Below, in pieces: positions 1-8,989 of a DNA stretch of 64,000 nucleotides. The first letter of the stretch is position 1. Each line of letters opens with the position of its first letter. Source of the DNA: an uncultured Bacteroidota bacterium (GTDB lineage Bacteria > Bacteroidota > Bacteroidia > Bacteroidales > P3); the NCBI GenBank assembly GCA_902784865.1, contig CACZWL010000009.1:1-64000 (forward strand), read 5' to 3'. The notes under the pieces were generated by a model, which was given only the letters and a program-made list of their open reading frames with translations, was not told where the DNA came from and made no database searches. Both the position numbers and the translations under genes were made by a program.

Positions 1-3000
1 GGCGTGGAGGTTGGTGAAGGTGGCGCCGCCGTCGGTGCTGATGGCGAAGGCCAGGGTGTCGTCGCCGTCGAAGTTGGGCGTGGCGGCGCTCCAGGCGGAC
101 ACTGCGACGCTGGCGGAGAAGAGGATGGTGTCGGTGGTGACGTTGATGGCTGGTGTGACGGCCCAGTACTTAATGGCGCTGTAGAGGTTCATGGTGAGGG
201 CTTTACCGTCGATGGTGATGTTGGTGCCGTAGGTGGAGTTGAGAGTCCAAGCGGAGGTGCTTGGTGTTGCAGGGCCAGAGGCGAGATTGTAGTTGCCGGT
301 GAGGAAGTTCCAGCAGGGGGATTTGGCGGTCCATGAGTCGAAGGTCTCGAGCCAGGGTAGGTTGATGGCACCGCAGAGGGTGGAGAAGTTGGCGATGACT
401 GCGCGGGTCAGGGTGCCGTCGTCGCAGACGGTCTGGACGCTGATGGAGTACTCCGTGCTGGGGTTGAGGTTGGAGTAGGAGTGGGTGGTAGTGGTGATGA
501 CGGTGCTGTCGATGACGGTAGCGCCGCTACGCAGCACGAGGCTGTAGTTGTTGGCGCTGTTGGGGTCGGTGATAGTGACGGTAACGGAGTTGTCGGTGAT
601 GTCAGAGACATTGACACCGGAGGGGTAGAGGCAAGAGGGGACAAGGTCGACGGTGAAGTCGTCGAGGTAGATATTGTTCGACGAACCGTAGTAGCGCATG
701 GCGATGCGTCCGGTGGCTTCGGCGGGGAAGAAGGCATCCTTGTACTCCCAGGTGCTGGTGGCTGTGGCGCGGCACTGGGTGATTTCGACGTAAGACGTGG
801 GGTCGTTGGGATTGGTCATGTAGCCGACACCGACATAGGCGTTGACGTTGGCGCTGTACATCCAGAAGGAGAGCATGAGGTCGCCGAGGTCGTTGCTGAA
901 GAGGGGCAGTGTCATGAAGCAGGGGTAAGTGGAGGTGCTGCCGTAGTAGCGGATGGCGTTGCCCGAGGACTGACTGTCGTGGTTGAAGTTAGTGGTGAAG
1001 TAGGAGGTGTTGGCATTGAAGCCCGAGAAGTTCCAGCAGGGCATGTTGTTGATGTTGGTGGTGGCGGAGCCTGAGGTACCGCCGGTGTAGGAGTTGAAGT
1101 CCTCGTTCCAGGGGAGGTTGGCGATGGCGGCGCAGGCCGTTGTGAAGGTGATGGTGCGGAAGTGGTCGGGGTTGCAGGAGGAGGCGAGGCGGACGGTGTA
1201 GTCGGTCTGCGGGGAGAGGTTGTAGATGGTGTAGGAGGTGTCGCTGACGGTGACGGACTCGTCGCCCCAAGAGAGGTTGTAGGAGCCGATGAGGTTGGGA
1301 TCAATCCAGGCGAGGGAGACGGAGGTGTCGGTGATGTTGGTGATGTCGAACGATGCGGGACGTGGGCAGGAACCGAGGGTGTCGACGACGACGCTGTCGA
1401 TCCAGGAGGTGATGTAGTTGGCGGTAGTGCCATAGAAGATGATGGTGATACGGTTGCCGGTGTCAGTGTACTGGCTGAAGTCGACATCGTAAGCGTTCCA
1501 GTTGTTGTCGGTCATGGCGAAGGTGGCGATGCGGGTAAAGGTGCTGGTGTCGTCGGTAGAGGAACTGACGCCGACGGCGATACGCTGTCCGGCGTAGTAG
1601 GTGGTGCTGTTGGCTTTGGCCATGAAAGAGAGGTAGAGTTGGTTGATAGGCTGCTCGAATTCAGGGAGGAAGGCGACGGAGTAAATGGAGCTTTGGGTGT
1701 AGAAGCCTAGGTATTTGGAGCCTTCGTAGGCGTTGGTGGCGCTAGAGTAGGCATAGGGGTAACTGGTGGTGAGGGTCGTGGAGGACGACTTGTAGTAGCG
1801 GTCCCAGCAGCGATTGGCACCTGCGGCGCCAGTAGTCCAATCCTCGAAGGTTTCGACAAAGGGAAGAGTTGCTACGGGAGCGCAGAGGGTGCTGATACCG
1901 GTGGAGTGGGGGGCGGTTGTAGTACCGTCGGAGCAGACGGCCACGACGGTGATGGTGTAGTCGGTGGAGGGCAGGAGATTGGTGATGTCGTAGACGGTGT
2001 CGTAGATGTCGATGGCGTCGGAATTACCTTCGCTAGAGGTGAGGAAGAAGCGGTAGTGGCCGACATACGTTGGGTCGTCGATATGGAGCTGCGCGGTGGT
2101 GGTGGTGACGTTGTCTATCGAGATGCCGTCGGGTCGGAAGCAGGCGGGCAACAGGTGGACGTCGACCTCGTCGATGAACCAGTAGTAGTTGCTGGCGTTG
2201 GTGTTGTGGACCATGGCGATGACGGAGCCAGCAGGTGCGTTGAGGAAGTTGACGACAACTTCGATATAGTCGGAATTGGAGGTGCCGTTGAAGTTGTTGA
2301 TATGCTGGACAGAGACGAAGGTTGAGGTGTCGTCGGGGTCGGTGAGGTATCCGACGTCGAATGATCCGGGTGAAGTGCCGGTGCCTTCGGGCCGTGTGAC
2401 GAAGGAGAGTTCGAGGTCAGAGATTTCCTCGCTGAACTGGGGTAGGGTGACATAGTTGCGCTTGCCAGCGGCTCCGGGGTAGAAGAGGAGGCTGTAGCCA
2501 TCGTTGCCATAGAGGTAGTTGCCGCTGGCGACGAGGCTCATGAGGGCATCCGATCCATAGGGGAAGAACCGCCAGCAGGGGATCATGTCGGCGCCACCGC
2601 CGAGTCCGCCAGTCATGGTGGTGTAGAGGTCCTCGTAGGAGTCGAAGTTTTCGTGGTAGGGGAGCGTGGGTGTCTCGCAAGCGGTGCGGAAGGCGAGACT
2701 GATGGCATCAGTGGTGTCGCCGGAGGCGCAGAGTGTGGCTACCGAGATGTGGTAGGGGGTGTTGGGGGAGCGGCCGGTGAGGGTGTAGGTGTCGGAGAAG
2801 ACTTCATATTCTTCTGGCTCATCGCCTCCGGTGACTTTGAGGACGTAGTGCATGGTGGCATTGGGGTCGGCGATGTTGACGGTGGCCTCGGTGGTGGTGA
2901 TACCGGACACGGAGATCTGTGAAGGCGTAATGCAGGCAGGGAGGAGGTCGACGACAACGTTATCGAAGTAGGTGTTGCCGGTGAAGCGCATGGCGATGTA

Positions 3001-5949
3001 GCCGCTGCTATGTCCGGCGAATGTAACGTCGAAGGTCTGCCAGTTGGAGAAGCTGGAGGGGCGGCAGGTGGTAACTGGGGTGAAGGTTGAGTAGTCCATC
3101 GGGTTGTCGATGACGCCGATTTCGAGGCCGCCGGTGGCCGTCGTTGTGTAGATGTCGACGCTCAGCATGAGTTCCTCGGGCGTGTTCTCGAAGGCCGGGA
3201 GGACTACCACAGAGAATGCAGTAGCAGAGCTTAGGGAGTAGACGCAGTTGCCGCCGTCGGTGTTGTAGGTGGCCGAGTTGTTGAAGTAGGGCTGGTTGGT
3301 GGCGTTGCGGCGGGGGAAGGCCCAGCAGGAGATGTCCATGCGCGAGGAGACGGAGGAAGAGGTGGCGCCGGTGTAGGAGTTGAAGTTCTCGGACCAGGGG
3401 AGGCTGTCGGTGAGGATGGGGTTGCAGGCGGTGCGGAAGTCGGTGGTGAGGGGGAAGGTGCGGGAGCCGTCGGAGCAGAGCGAGGTCATGATGACGCGGT
3501 AGTTGGTGTTGGCCATGAGGGTGGTGAGTGTGAAGGAGGTGTCGGCAAGGGTGTAGAAAGCGGTGTCGGCAGTGGCGTCGTCGAGGTTGACGAGGGAGAC
3601 CTCGTAGTTGTCGACATGGCTGGTGTCGAGGATGACGACGGTGGCCTCGGTGCTGGTGATGCCCTCAACGGAGAGGTCTTGTGCGCGGGGGCAGGAGGGG
3701 CTGGTGTAGACCGTTATATTGTCGAGGAACCAATACCAACTCACGGACCTGGGGAAATAGCGGAAGGCTATGCGTGCGCCGTCGGGGACGGTGAGGCCGA
3801 CAAAGCTGACTATCGACTCCATGAAGACCGACGTCTGTTCGAAGTTGGCGACGGTGAAGTTTTCGAGCGCGACGAAGGAGGCGGTGTCGGTGATGTCGGT
3901 GATGTAGCCGACACTGAACTTGCCGCTGGAGGAGCCTTCGGGGCGATGCTGGAATCTGACCTCGAGGGTGTTGAGGTCGGCCTCGAAGGGGGGCAGGACC
4001 TCGATGTGGTTGCCGATGACACTGTTGGGGTAGAAGCGCATGCCTTTGCCCGAGACGACCTGGCCGGCGGTGGTGATGATGTCGGCGTAGCCGGTGCCGA
4101 GGTGCGCCCAGCAGGGGTCGCTGGTGGCCTGGGAGGAGGATGCTGTCCAATCGTCGAAGTCTTCAGACCACGGCAGGGTGGTGATGTTGACGCAGGCGGT
4201 GCGGAAGTTGACGATGTGTGGCGAGGTGGGGTTGCCGTCGCTGCAGATAGACCAGACGGTGGCCGTATACTCGGTGATGGCTTCCAGGTTGTCGATGGTG
4301 TGGAGGGTATCGGTGGTGTAGAAGGTGTCGATAGCGGTGGTGCCGGTGGAGAGGGCGATGGCGTAGTTGGCGGTCCCGTCGGGGTCGGCGATGACGATGT
4401 CGACCGAGGAACTGGTGATGCCGCTGGCGCTTACGCTTTGCAGACGGTTGCACGAGGGTGCCACCAAGACGGTGATGTCGTCCATGTAGAGCGACGAGCC
4501 GCTGGTGCCGGAGCTCTTGGCGCGGAAGGCTATGTGCTGGCCGGTGCCGGTGTAGGAGGAGAGGTTGCTCTCGAAGAACTCGTAGGTGCCTGTGGTGCTG
4601 ACTTGGAAGGTCTGGAGGGCGGTGAAGGTGGTGGTGTCGGTGGGGTTGGTCATGACGCCCATGGTGAGGGTGGAGGCGGCCGACGAGGAGCGGAAGAGGA
4701 AGGTCGCAAGAAGGTCGCTGACGTTCTCGATGGCCGGCAGGACGACCCACTGCGAGTTGCCGCCGGTGGGGTAGAAGTAGAGGGAGTTGGGTGTGCCGCC
4801 GGTGGGAGCGGTGGTGGAGACGTAGGGGTGGGTGGCGGAGGTGGTGAAGCTGTACTTGGTCCAGCAGGGGTGGAGTTGCGAGGTGGTGCCGGTGGAGTAG
4901 GAGGCGAAGGTCTCGACCAAGGGGAGCTCACTGTGGGGGATGACGGCGCACTGTGTGTAGAAGTCGAAGGGGACCCAAGAGCTGGAGTCGCCCGAACAGT
5001 CGCTGCGGACGTAGAAGTAGTAGTGTGTGGAGGGGTTGAGGCCGACGAGGGAGACCGAGGTGTCGGTGGTGGTGCCGGCGTTGTGGAGGCCGGTGCCGGG
5101 GGTGAAAGGCTGGCTGTCATACTCGTAGGCGAAGCCCGAGACCGCAGCCCGGACAGACCAGGCGACGGTGGCCGTGGTGGTGGAGGTGTCGGCGAGGGTG
5201 AGGTGTACCGGGCGCGCGCAGAAGGTAGTGGGGCGCGAGAAGGTGAAGACGGTTCCTGAGGCGGGGGTGCCGCTGACGTAGTTGATGGTGTTGGGCGAGA
5301 TGACTATAGGCGCGGCCCAGGTGCCCGAGATGCAGATGCGGTCGTCGGCACCGGCAGCGATGAAGGCTCCCGTCTCGGTGAGGGTGCTGAGGTTGTTGGT
5401 CATGGTGCCGTAGGTGTAGGAGATGTCGCCGTTGGCATAGAGGCGTATCTGGTAGGTGAAGTCGGTGGTGGAAGCATTGTTGTAGCGGTTGACGTGCTGG
5501 AATTCGACGATGAAGACGCTGTCGCCGTCGTCGGTCTCTTCGACTTGCCAGTAGACACCAGAGGAGCCCTGTGCCATTCCGCCGTCGGTGAAGAGGTAGG
5601 GTACTAAGGTGGTCATGCTGGAAGTGGTGGCGGAGGTGGAGTTGTATAAGTTGTAGCTAAAGTGTGTGGCTCCAGAAGCCGGGCCGAAGAAGACATAGCC
5701 GTCGGAGCGGAAGCGGAGCTTGGTGCCCGCAGGGAAAAAGCGTTCGCCGACCCACATGGGGAAGGGGACGGCCACGGAGTCGATGCCAGCGTCGCCGTAG
5801 ACTGTGGTCAGCTGGGTGCCGGTTGAGGCGATGGACTGCCAGGTCGTCTGGGAGACGGTGAGGCTGTAGTCCAGCAATGCCTGTGCGCGCAGCGCCGTGG
5901 GCGCGGCGAGGGCTGCCAGGAGCAGCAAGAGCGTAAAGGTACGTTTCAT
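1..5949 (-). CDS. Giant secreted multi-module surface protein (choice-of-anchor J / FN3 repeats), C-terminus beyond the window
   Basis: This frame is open from an ATG at 5949 to the window edge: 1,983 codons with no stop. The N-terminus is a Sec signal peptide ending ALRAQ. After a unique N-terminal domain of about 330 residues come seven modules of about 250-264 residues. Each opens with an LPW-x-E-DF type motif, and all seven are in the same frame. A Cys-Trp pair follows, then a jelly-roll choice-of-anchor J (cleaved adhesin) domain ending in a D-(D/N)-(I/V)-x-V strand, then a fibronectin III-like domain with TxxSVxV and LxPxTxYxxxV motifs. Proteins of this plan in Bacteroidales are normally exported by T9SS and end in a sorting domain; that end is outside the window, so T9SS export is inferred. 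Ligand and role are unknown; adhesin or extracellular scaffold is the best guess. Confidence 0.9.
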   Translation of the reverse strand, partial: MKRTFTLLLLLAALAAPTALRAQALLDYSLTVSQTTWQSIASTGTQLTTVYGDAGIDSVAVPFPMWVGERFFPAGTKLRFRSDGYVFFGPASGATHFSYNLYNSTSATTSSMTTLVPYLFTDGGMAQGSSGVYWQVEETDDGDSVFIVEFQHVNRYNNASTTDFTYQIRLYANGDISYTYGTMTNNLSTLTETGAFIAAGADDRICISGTWAAPIVISPNTINYVSGTPASGTVFTFSRPTTFCARPVHLTLADTSTTTATVAWSVRAAVSGFAYEYDSQPFTPGTGLHNAGTTTDTSVSLVGLNPSTHYYFYVRSDCSGDSSSWVPFDFYTQCAVIPHSELPLVETFASYSTGTTSQLHPCWTKYSFTTSATHPYVSTTAPTGGTPNSLYFYPTGGNSQWVVLPAIENVSDLLATFLFRSSSAASTLTMGVMTNPTDTTTFTALQTFQVSTTGTYEFFESNLSSYTGTGQHIAFRAKSSGTSGSSLYMDDITVLVAPSCNRLQSVSASGITSSSVDIVIADPDGTANYAIALSTGTTAIDTFYTTDTLHTIDNLEAITEYTATVWSICSDGNPTSPHIVNFRTACVNITTLPWSEDFDDWTASSSQATSDPCWAHLGTGYADIITTAGQVVSGKGMRFYPNSVIGNHIEVLPPFEADLNTLEVRFQHRPEGSSSGKFSVGYITDITDTASFVALENFTVANFEQTSVFMESIVSFVGLTVPDGARIAFRYFPRSVSWYWFLDNITVYTSPSCPRAQDLSVEGITSTEATVVILDTSHVDNYEVSLVNLDDATADTAFYTLADTSFTLTTLMANTNYRVIMTSLCSDGSRTFPLTTDFRTACNPILTDSLPWSENFNSYTGATSSSVSSRMDISCWAFPRRNATNQPYFNNSATYNTDGGNCVYSLSSATAFSVVVLPAFENTPEELMLSVDIYTTTATGGLEIGVIDNPMDYSTFTPVTTCRPSSFSNWQTFDVTFAGHSSGYIAMRFTGNTYFDNVVVDLLPACITPSQISVSGITTTEATVNIADPNATMHYVLKVTGGDEPEEYEVFSDTYTLTGRSPNTPYHISVATLCASGDTTDAISLAFRTACETPTLPYHENFDSYEDLYTTMTGGLGGGADMIPCWRFFPYGSDALMSLVASGNYLYGNDGYSLLFYPGAAGKRNYVTLPQFSEEISDLELSFVTRPEGTGTSPGSFDVGYLTDPDDTSTFVSVQHINNFNGTSNSDYIEVVVNFLNAPAGSVIAMVHNTNASNYYWFIDEVDVHLLPACFRPDGISIDNVTTTTAQLHIDDPTYVGHYRFFLTSSEGNSDAIDIYDTVYDITNLLPSTDYTITVVAVCSDGTTTAPHSTGISTLCAPVATLPFVETFEDWTTGAAGANRCWDRYYKSSSTTLTTSYPYAYSSATNAYEGSKYLGFYTQSSIYSVAFLPEFEQPINQLYLSFMAKANSTTYYAGQRIAVGVSSSTDDTSTFTRIATFAMTDNNWNAYDVDFSQYTDTGNRITIIFYGTTANYITSWIDSVVVDTLGSCPRPASFDITNITDTSVSLAWIDPNLIGSYNLSWGDESVTVSDTSYTIYNLSPQTDYTVRLASSCNPDHFRTITFTTACAAIANLPWNEDFNSYTGGTSGSATTNINNMPCWNFSGFNANTSYFTTNFNHDSQSSGNAIRYYGSTSTYPCFMTLPLFSNDLGDLMLSFWMYSANVNAYVGVGYMTNPNDPTSYVEITQCRATATSTWEYKDAFFPAEATGRIAMRYYGSSNNIYLDDFTVDLVPSCLYPSGVNVSDITDNSVTVTITDPNSANNYSLVLRSGATVIDSTVITTTTHSYSNLNPSTEYSISVQTVCDDGTLTRAVIANFSTLCGAINLPWLETFDSWTAKSPCWNFLTGNYNLASGPATPSTSAWTLNSTYGTNITIDGKALTMNLYSAIKYWAVTPAINVTTDTILFSASVAVSAWSAATPNFDGDDTLAFAISTDGGATFTNLHA

Positions 5950-6118
5950 AATGATGATAATTTATAATAATGTTTGATTAATGTCGGCGATGGCCTCAAG
6001 CGCTCGAGGGGAAACATCGGGAGATTTTTCAGTTTAATGGGGAGGATAGGATTGTAATAGTGTTGAAGATACTGATTTCCACTACCATGCGCAACTCTCG
6101 CAGCAAAGGGAATCACCT

Positions 6119-6127
6119 GCAAATATA
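6119..6127 (-). promoter_or_regulatory. Bacteroidota -7 promoter element for the giant surface protein
   Basis: The minus strand reads TATATTTGC, matching TAnnTTTGC. A TTG lies about 19 nt upstream, as expected for the -33 element. It implies a leader of roughly 160 nt before the ATG at 5949. The rest of the 5950-6387 gap is AT-rich leader plus the palindromic repeat at 6262-6348. Confidence 0.75.
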
Positions 6128-6261
6128 CACATATTTTTGAAATAGACAAGATTTTTTTAAAAAACATGCCGCAGGGCGGAGGGGGGCTCTATCAGATACT
6201 TCTCGGCCCCACCTCACCCCTCGCCCTCAACTTTCAACTCCCAACCCTCAACGCCTCCCCA

Positions 6262-6348
6262 TCTCCTAGGTGTCTGGTAGGTATCTGGTAGGTGAATACT
6301 TCGACTCTTTCCCATTATTTCCCATCGATGGGAAAATGAGGGAACACA
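6262..6348 (-). repeat. Palindrome plus CTACC-tail intergenic element (family R4, copy 1)
   Basis: On the minus strand this is an imperfect palindrome centred on CCCATCGATGGG, followed by GAGTCGAA and tandem CACCTACCAGATACCTACC units, ending near CCTAGG. The element at 60873-60953 is nearly identical. Both copies lie just downstream of a gene end (comF here, the serine palmitoyltransferase gene there) in the same relative orientation, so a terminator or REP-like role is possible. Confidence 0.75.
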
Positions 6349-6387
6349 ACCCGGCACGATTTGACAGGCTGCCTGCACGGAGAATGC

Positions 6388-7077
6388 TCAACGCCCTGCA
6401 ACACTTATAGTTGCCACGCTTATATGGATACCGGGCACTGCCTTGAGGGCGGCGCAGCAGGCGCCGAGGGTGGCGCCGGTGGTGAGGACGTCGTCGACCA
6501 GGAGCACATGGCGGCCTGCCAAGCGGTCGGCATGGCGGAGGCTGAAGGCTCCTTGGACGTTGCCCTCGCGTGCCGACGATCGCTGCTGGCTCTGCTTGCG
6601 GGTGTAGCGGTGGCGGCGGAGCACACCGGTGCAGACGTCGCGGCCGAAGGTCTGGGCGATGCCGCGACAGATGAGTTCGCTCTGGTTGTAGCCGCGGCTC
6701 AGACGCCGCCACCAATGCAGCGGCACGGGGAGGAGGAGGTCGACGTCGTCGAAACGGTCGGACCGCAGCAGGTCGAGCCCCAGCTGGCGCCCCATGGCGA
6801 TACAGAGCTCGGCATTGCCATGGAACTTCATGGAATGGACAAGCTGCTGGACGGTGCCGCCGGCTCGGTAGTGGAAGAGGGCGGTGGCATGTTCCAGGCG
6901 TGCGCGGGTGGCGAGGAGGCGCTCGACGGGGTTGTCGTCGTAGGTGGAATAGAGGGTGCGCGAGAGGTTGGCGAGGCAGGAGAGGCATATCTGGCGTTCG
7001 CCCTGCACAAGGACTTGTCCGCAGCAGGCGCAGGTGCTGGGAAAGAGGACGTTGAGTATGGACTCGAGGGCTTCCAC
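6388..7077 (-). CDS. comF: ComF family phosphoribosyltransferase-like protein
   Basis: 229 residues, the usual ComF length. The N-terminus has a zinc-ribbon-like set of cysteines (C16, C18, C19, C31, C34). The C-terminus has the PRPP-binding loop VLLVDDVLTTGATL at about 191-204. ComF proteins are needed for DNA uptake in naturally competent bacteria, where they act on incoming single-stranded DNA in the cytoplasm; in Bacteroidota their role is largely inferred. The start is GTG, directly abutting the queA stop (TAA|GTG), so translation is probably coupled. It is the last gene of the operon that begins at 10815. Confidence 0.9.
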   Translation of the reverse strand: MEALESILNVLFPSTCACCGQVLVQGERQICLSCLANLSRTLYSTYDDNPVERLLATRARLEHATALFHYRAGGTVQQLVHSMKFHGNAELCIAMGRQLGLDLLRSDRFDDVDLLLPVPLHWWRRLSRGYNQSELICRGIAQTFGRDVCTGVLRRHRYTRKQSQQRSSAREGNVQGAFSLRHADRLAGRHVLLVDDVLTTGATLGACCAALKAVPGIHISVATISVAGR

Positions 7078-8289
7078 TTACTTGAGGAAGAGGCAGCTGT
7101 CGCCGTAGCTGAGGAAGCGGAACCCGTGGTCGAGGGCGTAGTCGTAGGCCTGACGCCAGCGGTCGCCCACGAGGGCCGAGACGAGGAGGAGCAGCGTGCT
7201 GCGGGGCTGGTGGAAATTGGTGACGAGGCCGTCGACGACGCGGAACGTGTAGCCTGGGGCTATCATGAGCTGCGTCTCGCCCTCGAGGACCTCGAGGCCG
7301 CGGCCGTCGAGCCAGCGGCAGAGGGCCGAGAAGGCCTCGCTCCGCGCGATGCCGGCAGGCAGTTCGTAGGGGTCCCATTGGCCGATGCGCATGGCCGGCA
7401 GGCTGGGGTCGGCACAGAGGCGCACGCCGAACCAGTAGAGCGACTCGAGGGTGCGCACCGAGGTGGTGCCTACGGCGATGACGCTGCCATCGGCCTTATC
7501 GGCAAGCCGCTGACAGACAGCGCGGTCGACGCGTATCCGCTCGACATGCATAGGGTGCTCGCCGATGGTGTCGCTAGCCACTGGGCGGAAGGTGCCGGCG
7601 CCGACATGGAGGGTGAGGCGCTGCGTGGTTATGCCGCGTGCGGCGAGCGACTCGATGAGTTCGGGGGTGAAGTGGAGTGCCGCCGTGGGTGCTGCCACAG
7701 AGCCGTCGCGGCGTGCGAAGATGGTCTGGTAGCGCAGGTTGTCGTCAGCCTCGGCCTCGCGGCCCATATAGGGGGGGAGGGGGATGACGCCTGCATGCTC
7801 GATCACCTCGGCGAAGGACATGCCGCCGGTCCAGCTGAAGCGCACGACCCAGGCATCGCCTGCCGGCGCCACGCGCTCGACGCTGAGGGCGAAGGGGCCC
7901 GCGGGCGACTGCCACTGGCCGCTGAGCGCGCCCTCGCGCCAGCGTTTATTATTGCCAATCAGGCAGTTCCATTCGCATTGGCTGCGCTGCTCGAAGGCCT
8001 CGGTGAGGGCCATGCCGTGGGGTTCGAGGCAGAAGACCTCGATGTTGGCACCAGTGGCCTTGCGGAAGAAGAGTCGCGCGTGTATCACGCGCGTATCATT
8101 AAAATATAGCTCTGCGCCTGGAGGCAGCAGGTCGGGCAGGTCGAAGAAGCGGTGCTCGGAGAGCTGGTCGCCCCGCAGGCATAGGAGGCGCGAGTGGTCG
8201 CGGAGCTCGGCGGGGTGGCGGGCTATGCGGTCGTCGGGCAGGGGGTAGTCGTAGTCCTCGATGCGGATATTCTTGAGGTCACTCAGCAT
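7078..8289 (-). CDS. queA: S-adenosylmethionine:tRNA ribosyltransferase-isomerase
   Basis: 403 residues, somewhat longer than the roughly 350 of the E. coli enzyme. It matches QueA throughout: an N-terminal DYDYPLPDDRIARHP segment, a YFNDTRV motif, and LHVGAGTFRPV, VGTTSVRTLES and TNFHQPRSTLLLLVSAL in the C-terminal half. QueA transfers and isomerises the ribose of SAM onto preQ1-modified tRNA to give epoxyqueuosine. No other queuosine genes are nearby. The first 11 nt overlap the end of pssA. Confidence 0.96.
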   Translation of the reverse strand: MLSDLKNIRIEDYDYPLPDDRIARHPAELRDHSRLLCLRGDQLSEHRFFDLPDLLPPGAELYFNDTRVIHARLFFRKATGANIEVFCLEPHGMALTEAFEQRSQCEWNCLIGNNKRWREGALSGQWQSPAGPFALSVERVAPAGDAWVVRFSWTGGMSFAEVIEHAGVIPLPPYMGREAEADDNLRYQTIFARRDGSVAAPTAALHFTPELIESLAARGITTQRLTLHVGAGTFRPVASDTIGEHPMHVERIRVDRAVCQRLADKADGSVIAVGTTSVRTLESLYWFGVRLCADPSLPAMRIGQWDPYELPAGIARSEAFSALCRWLDGRGLEVLEGETQLMIAPGYTFRVVDGLVTNFHQPRSTLLLLVSALVGDRWRQAYDYALDHGFRFLSYGDSCLFLK

Positions 8290-8989
8290 GGCGGCGTTGC
8301 GTGATGGCGGAGAGGGCTATATACCAGAGGATGATGATCGAGAGGGCGTACCACTGGCGGCTGACGGCGACGATGGCCGCGCACCCGATGAGGAAGAGGT
8401 ACTGCACGGAGTTGTGCCTCCACCCCATCTCTTTGAAGTTGACCTTCAGCGAGAACATGGGCATCTCGGAGACCATCAGCACGTCGGTGACGAGGGCCAC
8501 CACGGCGAGGGCCACCGCCATCGCCTGACCCGGTATGGCATAGCCCGCCAAGGCGAGGCCCACCCAGATGAGGGCGTTGGCCGGTGTAGGAAGGCCAAGG
8601 AACGAATGGCTCTGGCGCGTGTCGATGTTGAACTTGGCCAGGCGGTAGGCAGCGAAGGCAGGCATGAGCACGAAGGGCAGCATCGTGAGGCCCAGGGCCC
8701 ACATCGGAATCGTCCCCCTCAGGGGTTGCTCGACGAGGCCGACCATGAGGAACGCCGGGGCGACGCCCGAAGTGATGACGTCGGCCAGCGAGTCGAGCTG
8801 CTTTCCCATGTCCGACGTGACGTTGAGCAGGCGCGCTGCCAGGCCGTCGAAGAAGTCGAGGACTATACCGGCACAAATCCAGATGGCCGCCAGGCGCACG
8901 TCGCCCGTGGCCAGCGAGGCGAACACCGACTCGACACCGCACATGAGGTTGCCGAGGGTGATGAGGTTGGGTATCTGTCGCTTAAGCAT
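8279..8989 (-). CDS. pssA: CDP-diacylglycerol--serine O-phosphatidyltransferase
   Basis: 236 residues from the ATG that overlaps the upstream stop (TAATG). A TTG two codons earlier is less likely. The CDP-alcohol phosphotransferase signature is complete: D48-G49, A52-R53, G62, D66 and D70. Several hydrophobic segments fit an integral inner-membrane enzyme. It makes phosphatidylserine, the precursor of phosphatidylethanolamine. Its place between a cell-envelope lipoprotein gene and queA suggests operon convenience rather than a shared pathway. Confidence 0.95.
   Translation of the reverse strand: MLKRQIPNLITLGNLMCGVESVFASLATGDVRLAAIWICAGIVLDFFDGLAARLLNVTSDMGKQLDSLADVITSGVAPAFLMVGLVEQPLRGTIPMWALGLTMLPFVLMPAFAAYRLAKFNIDTRQSHSFLGLPTPANALIWVGLALAGYAIPGQAMAVALAVVALVTDVLMVSEMPMFSLKVNFKEMGWRHNSVQYLFLIGCAAIVAVSRQWYALSIIILWYIALSAITQRRHAE

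Noticed and set aside
3616..5259. Long open frame antisense to the giant surface protein (547 codons)
   Set aside because: Gly/Val/Glu/Asp-rich shadow of a high-GC coding frame; the opposite strand has signal peptide and domain repeats.
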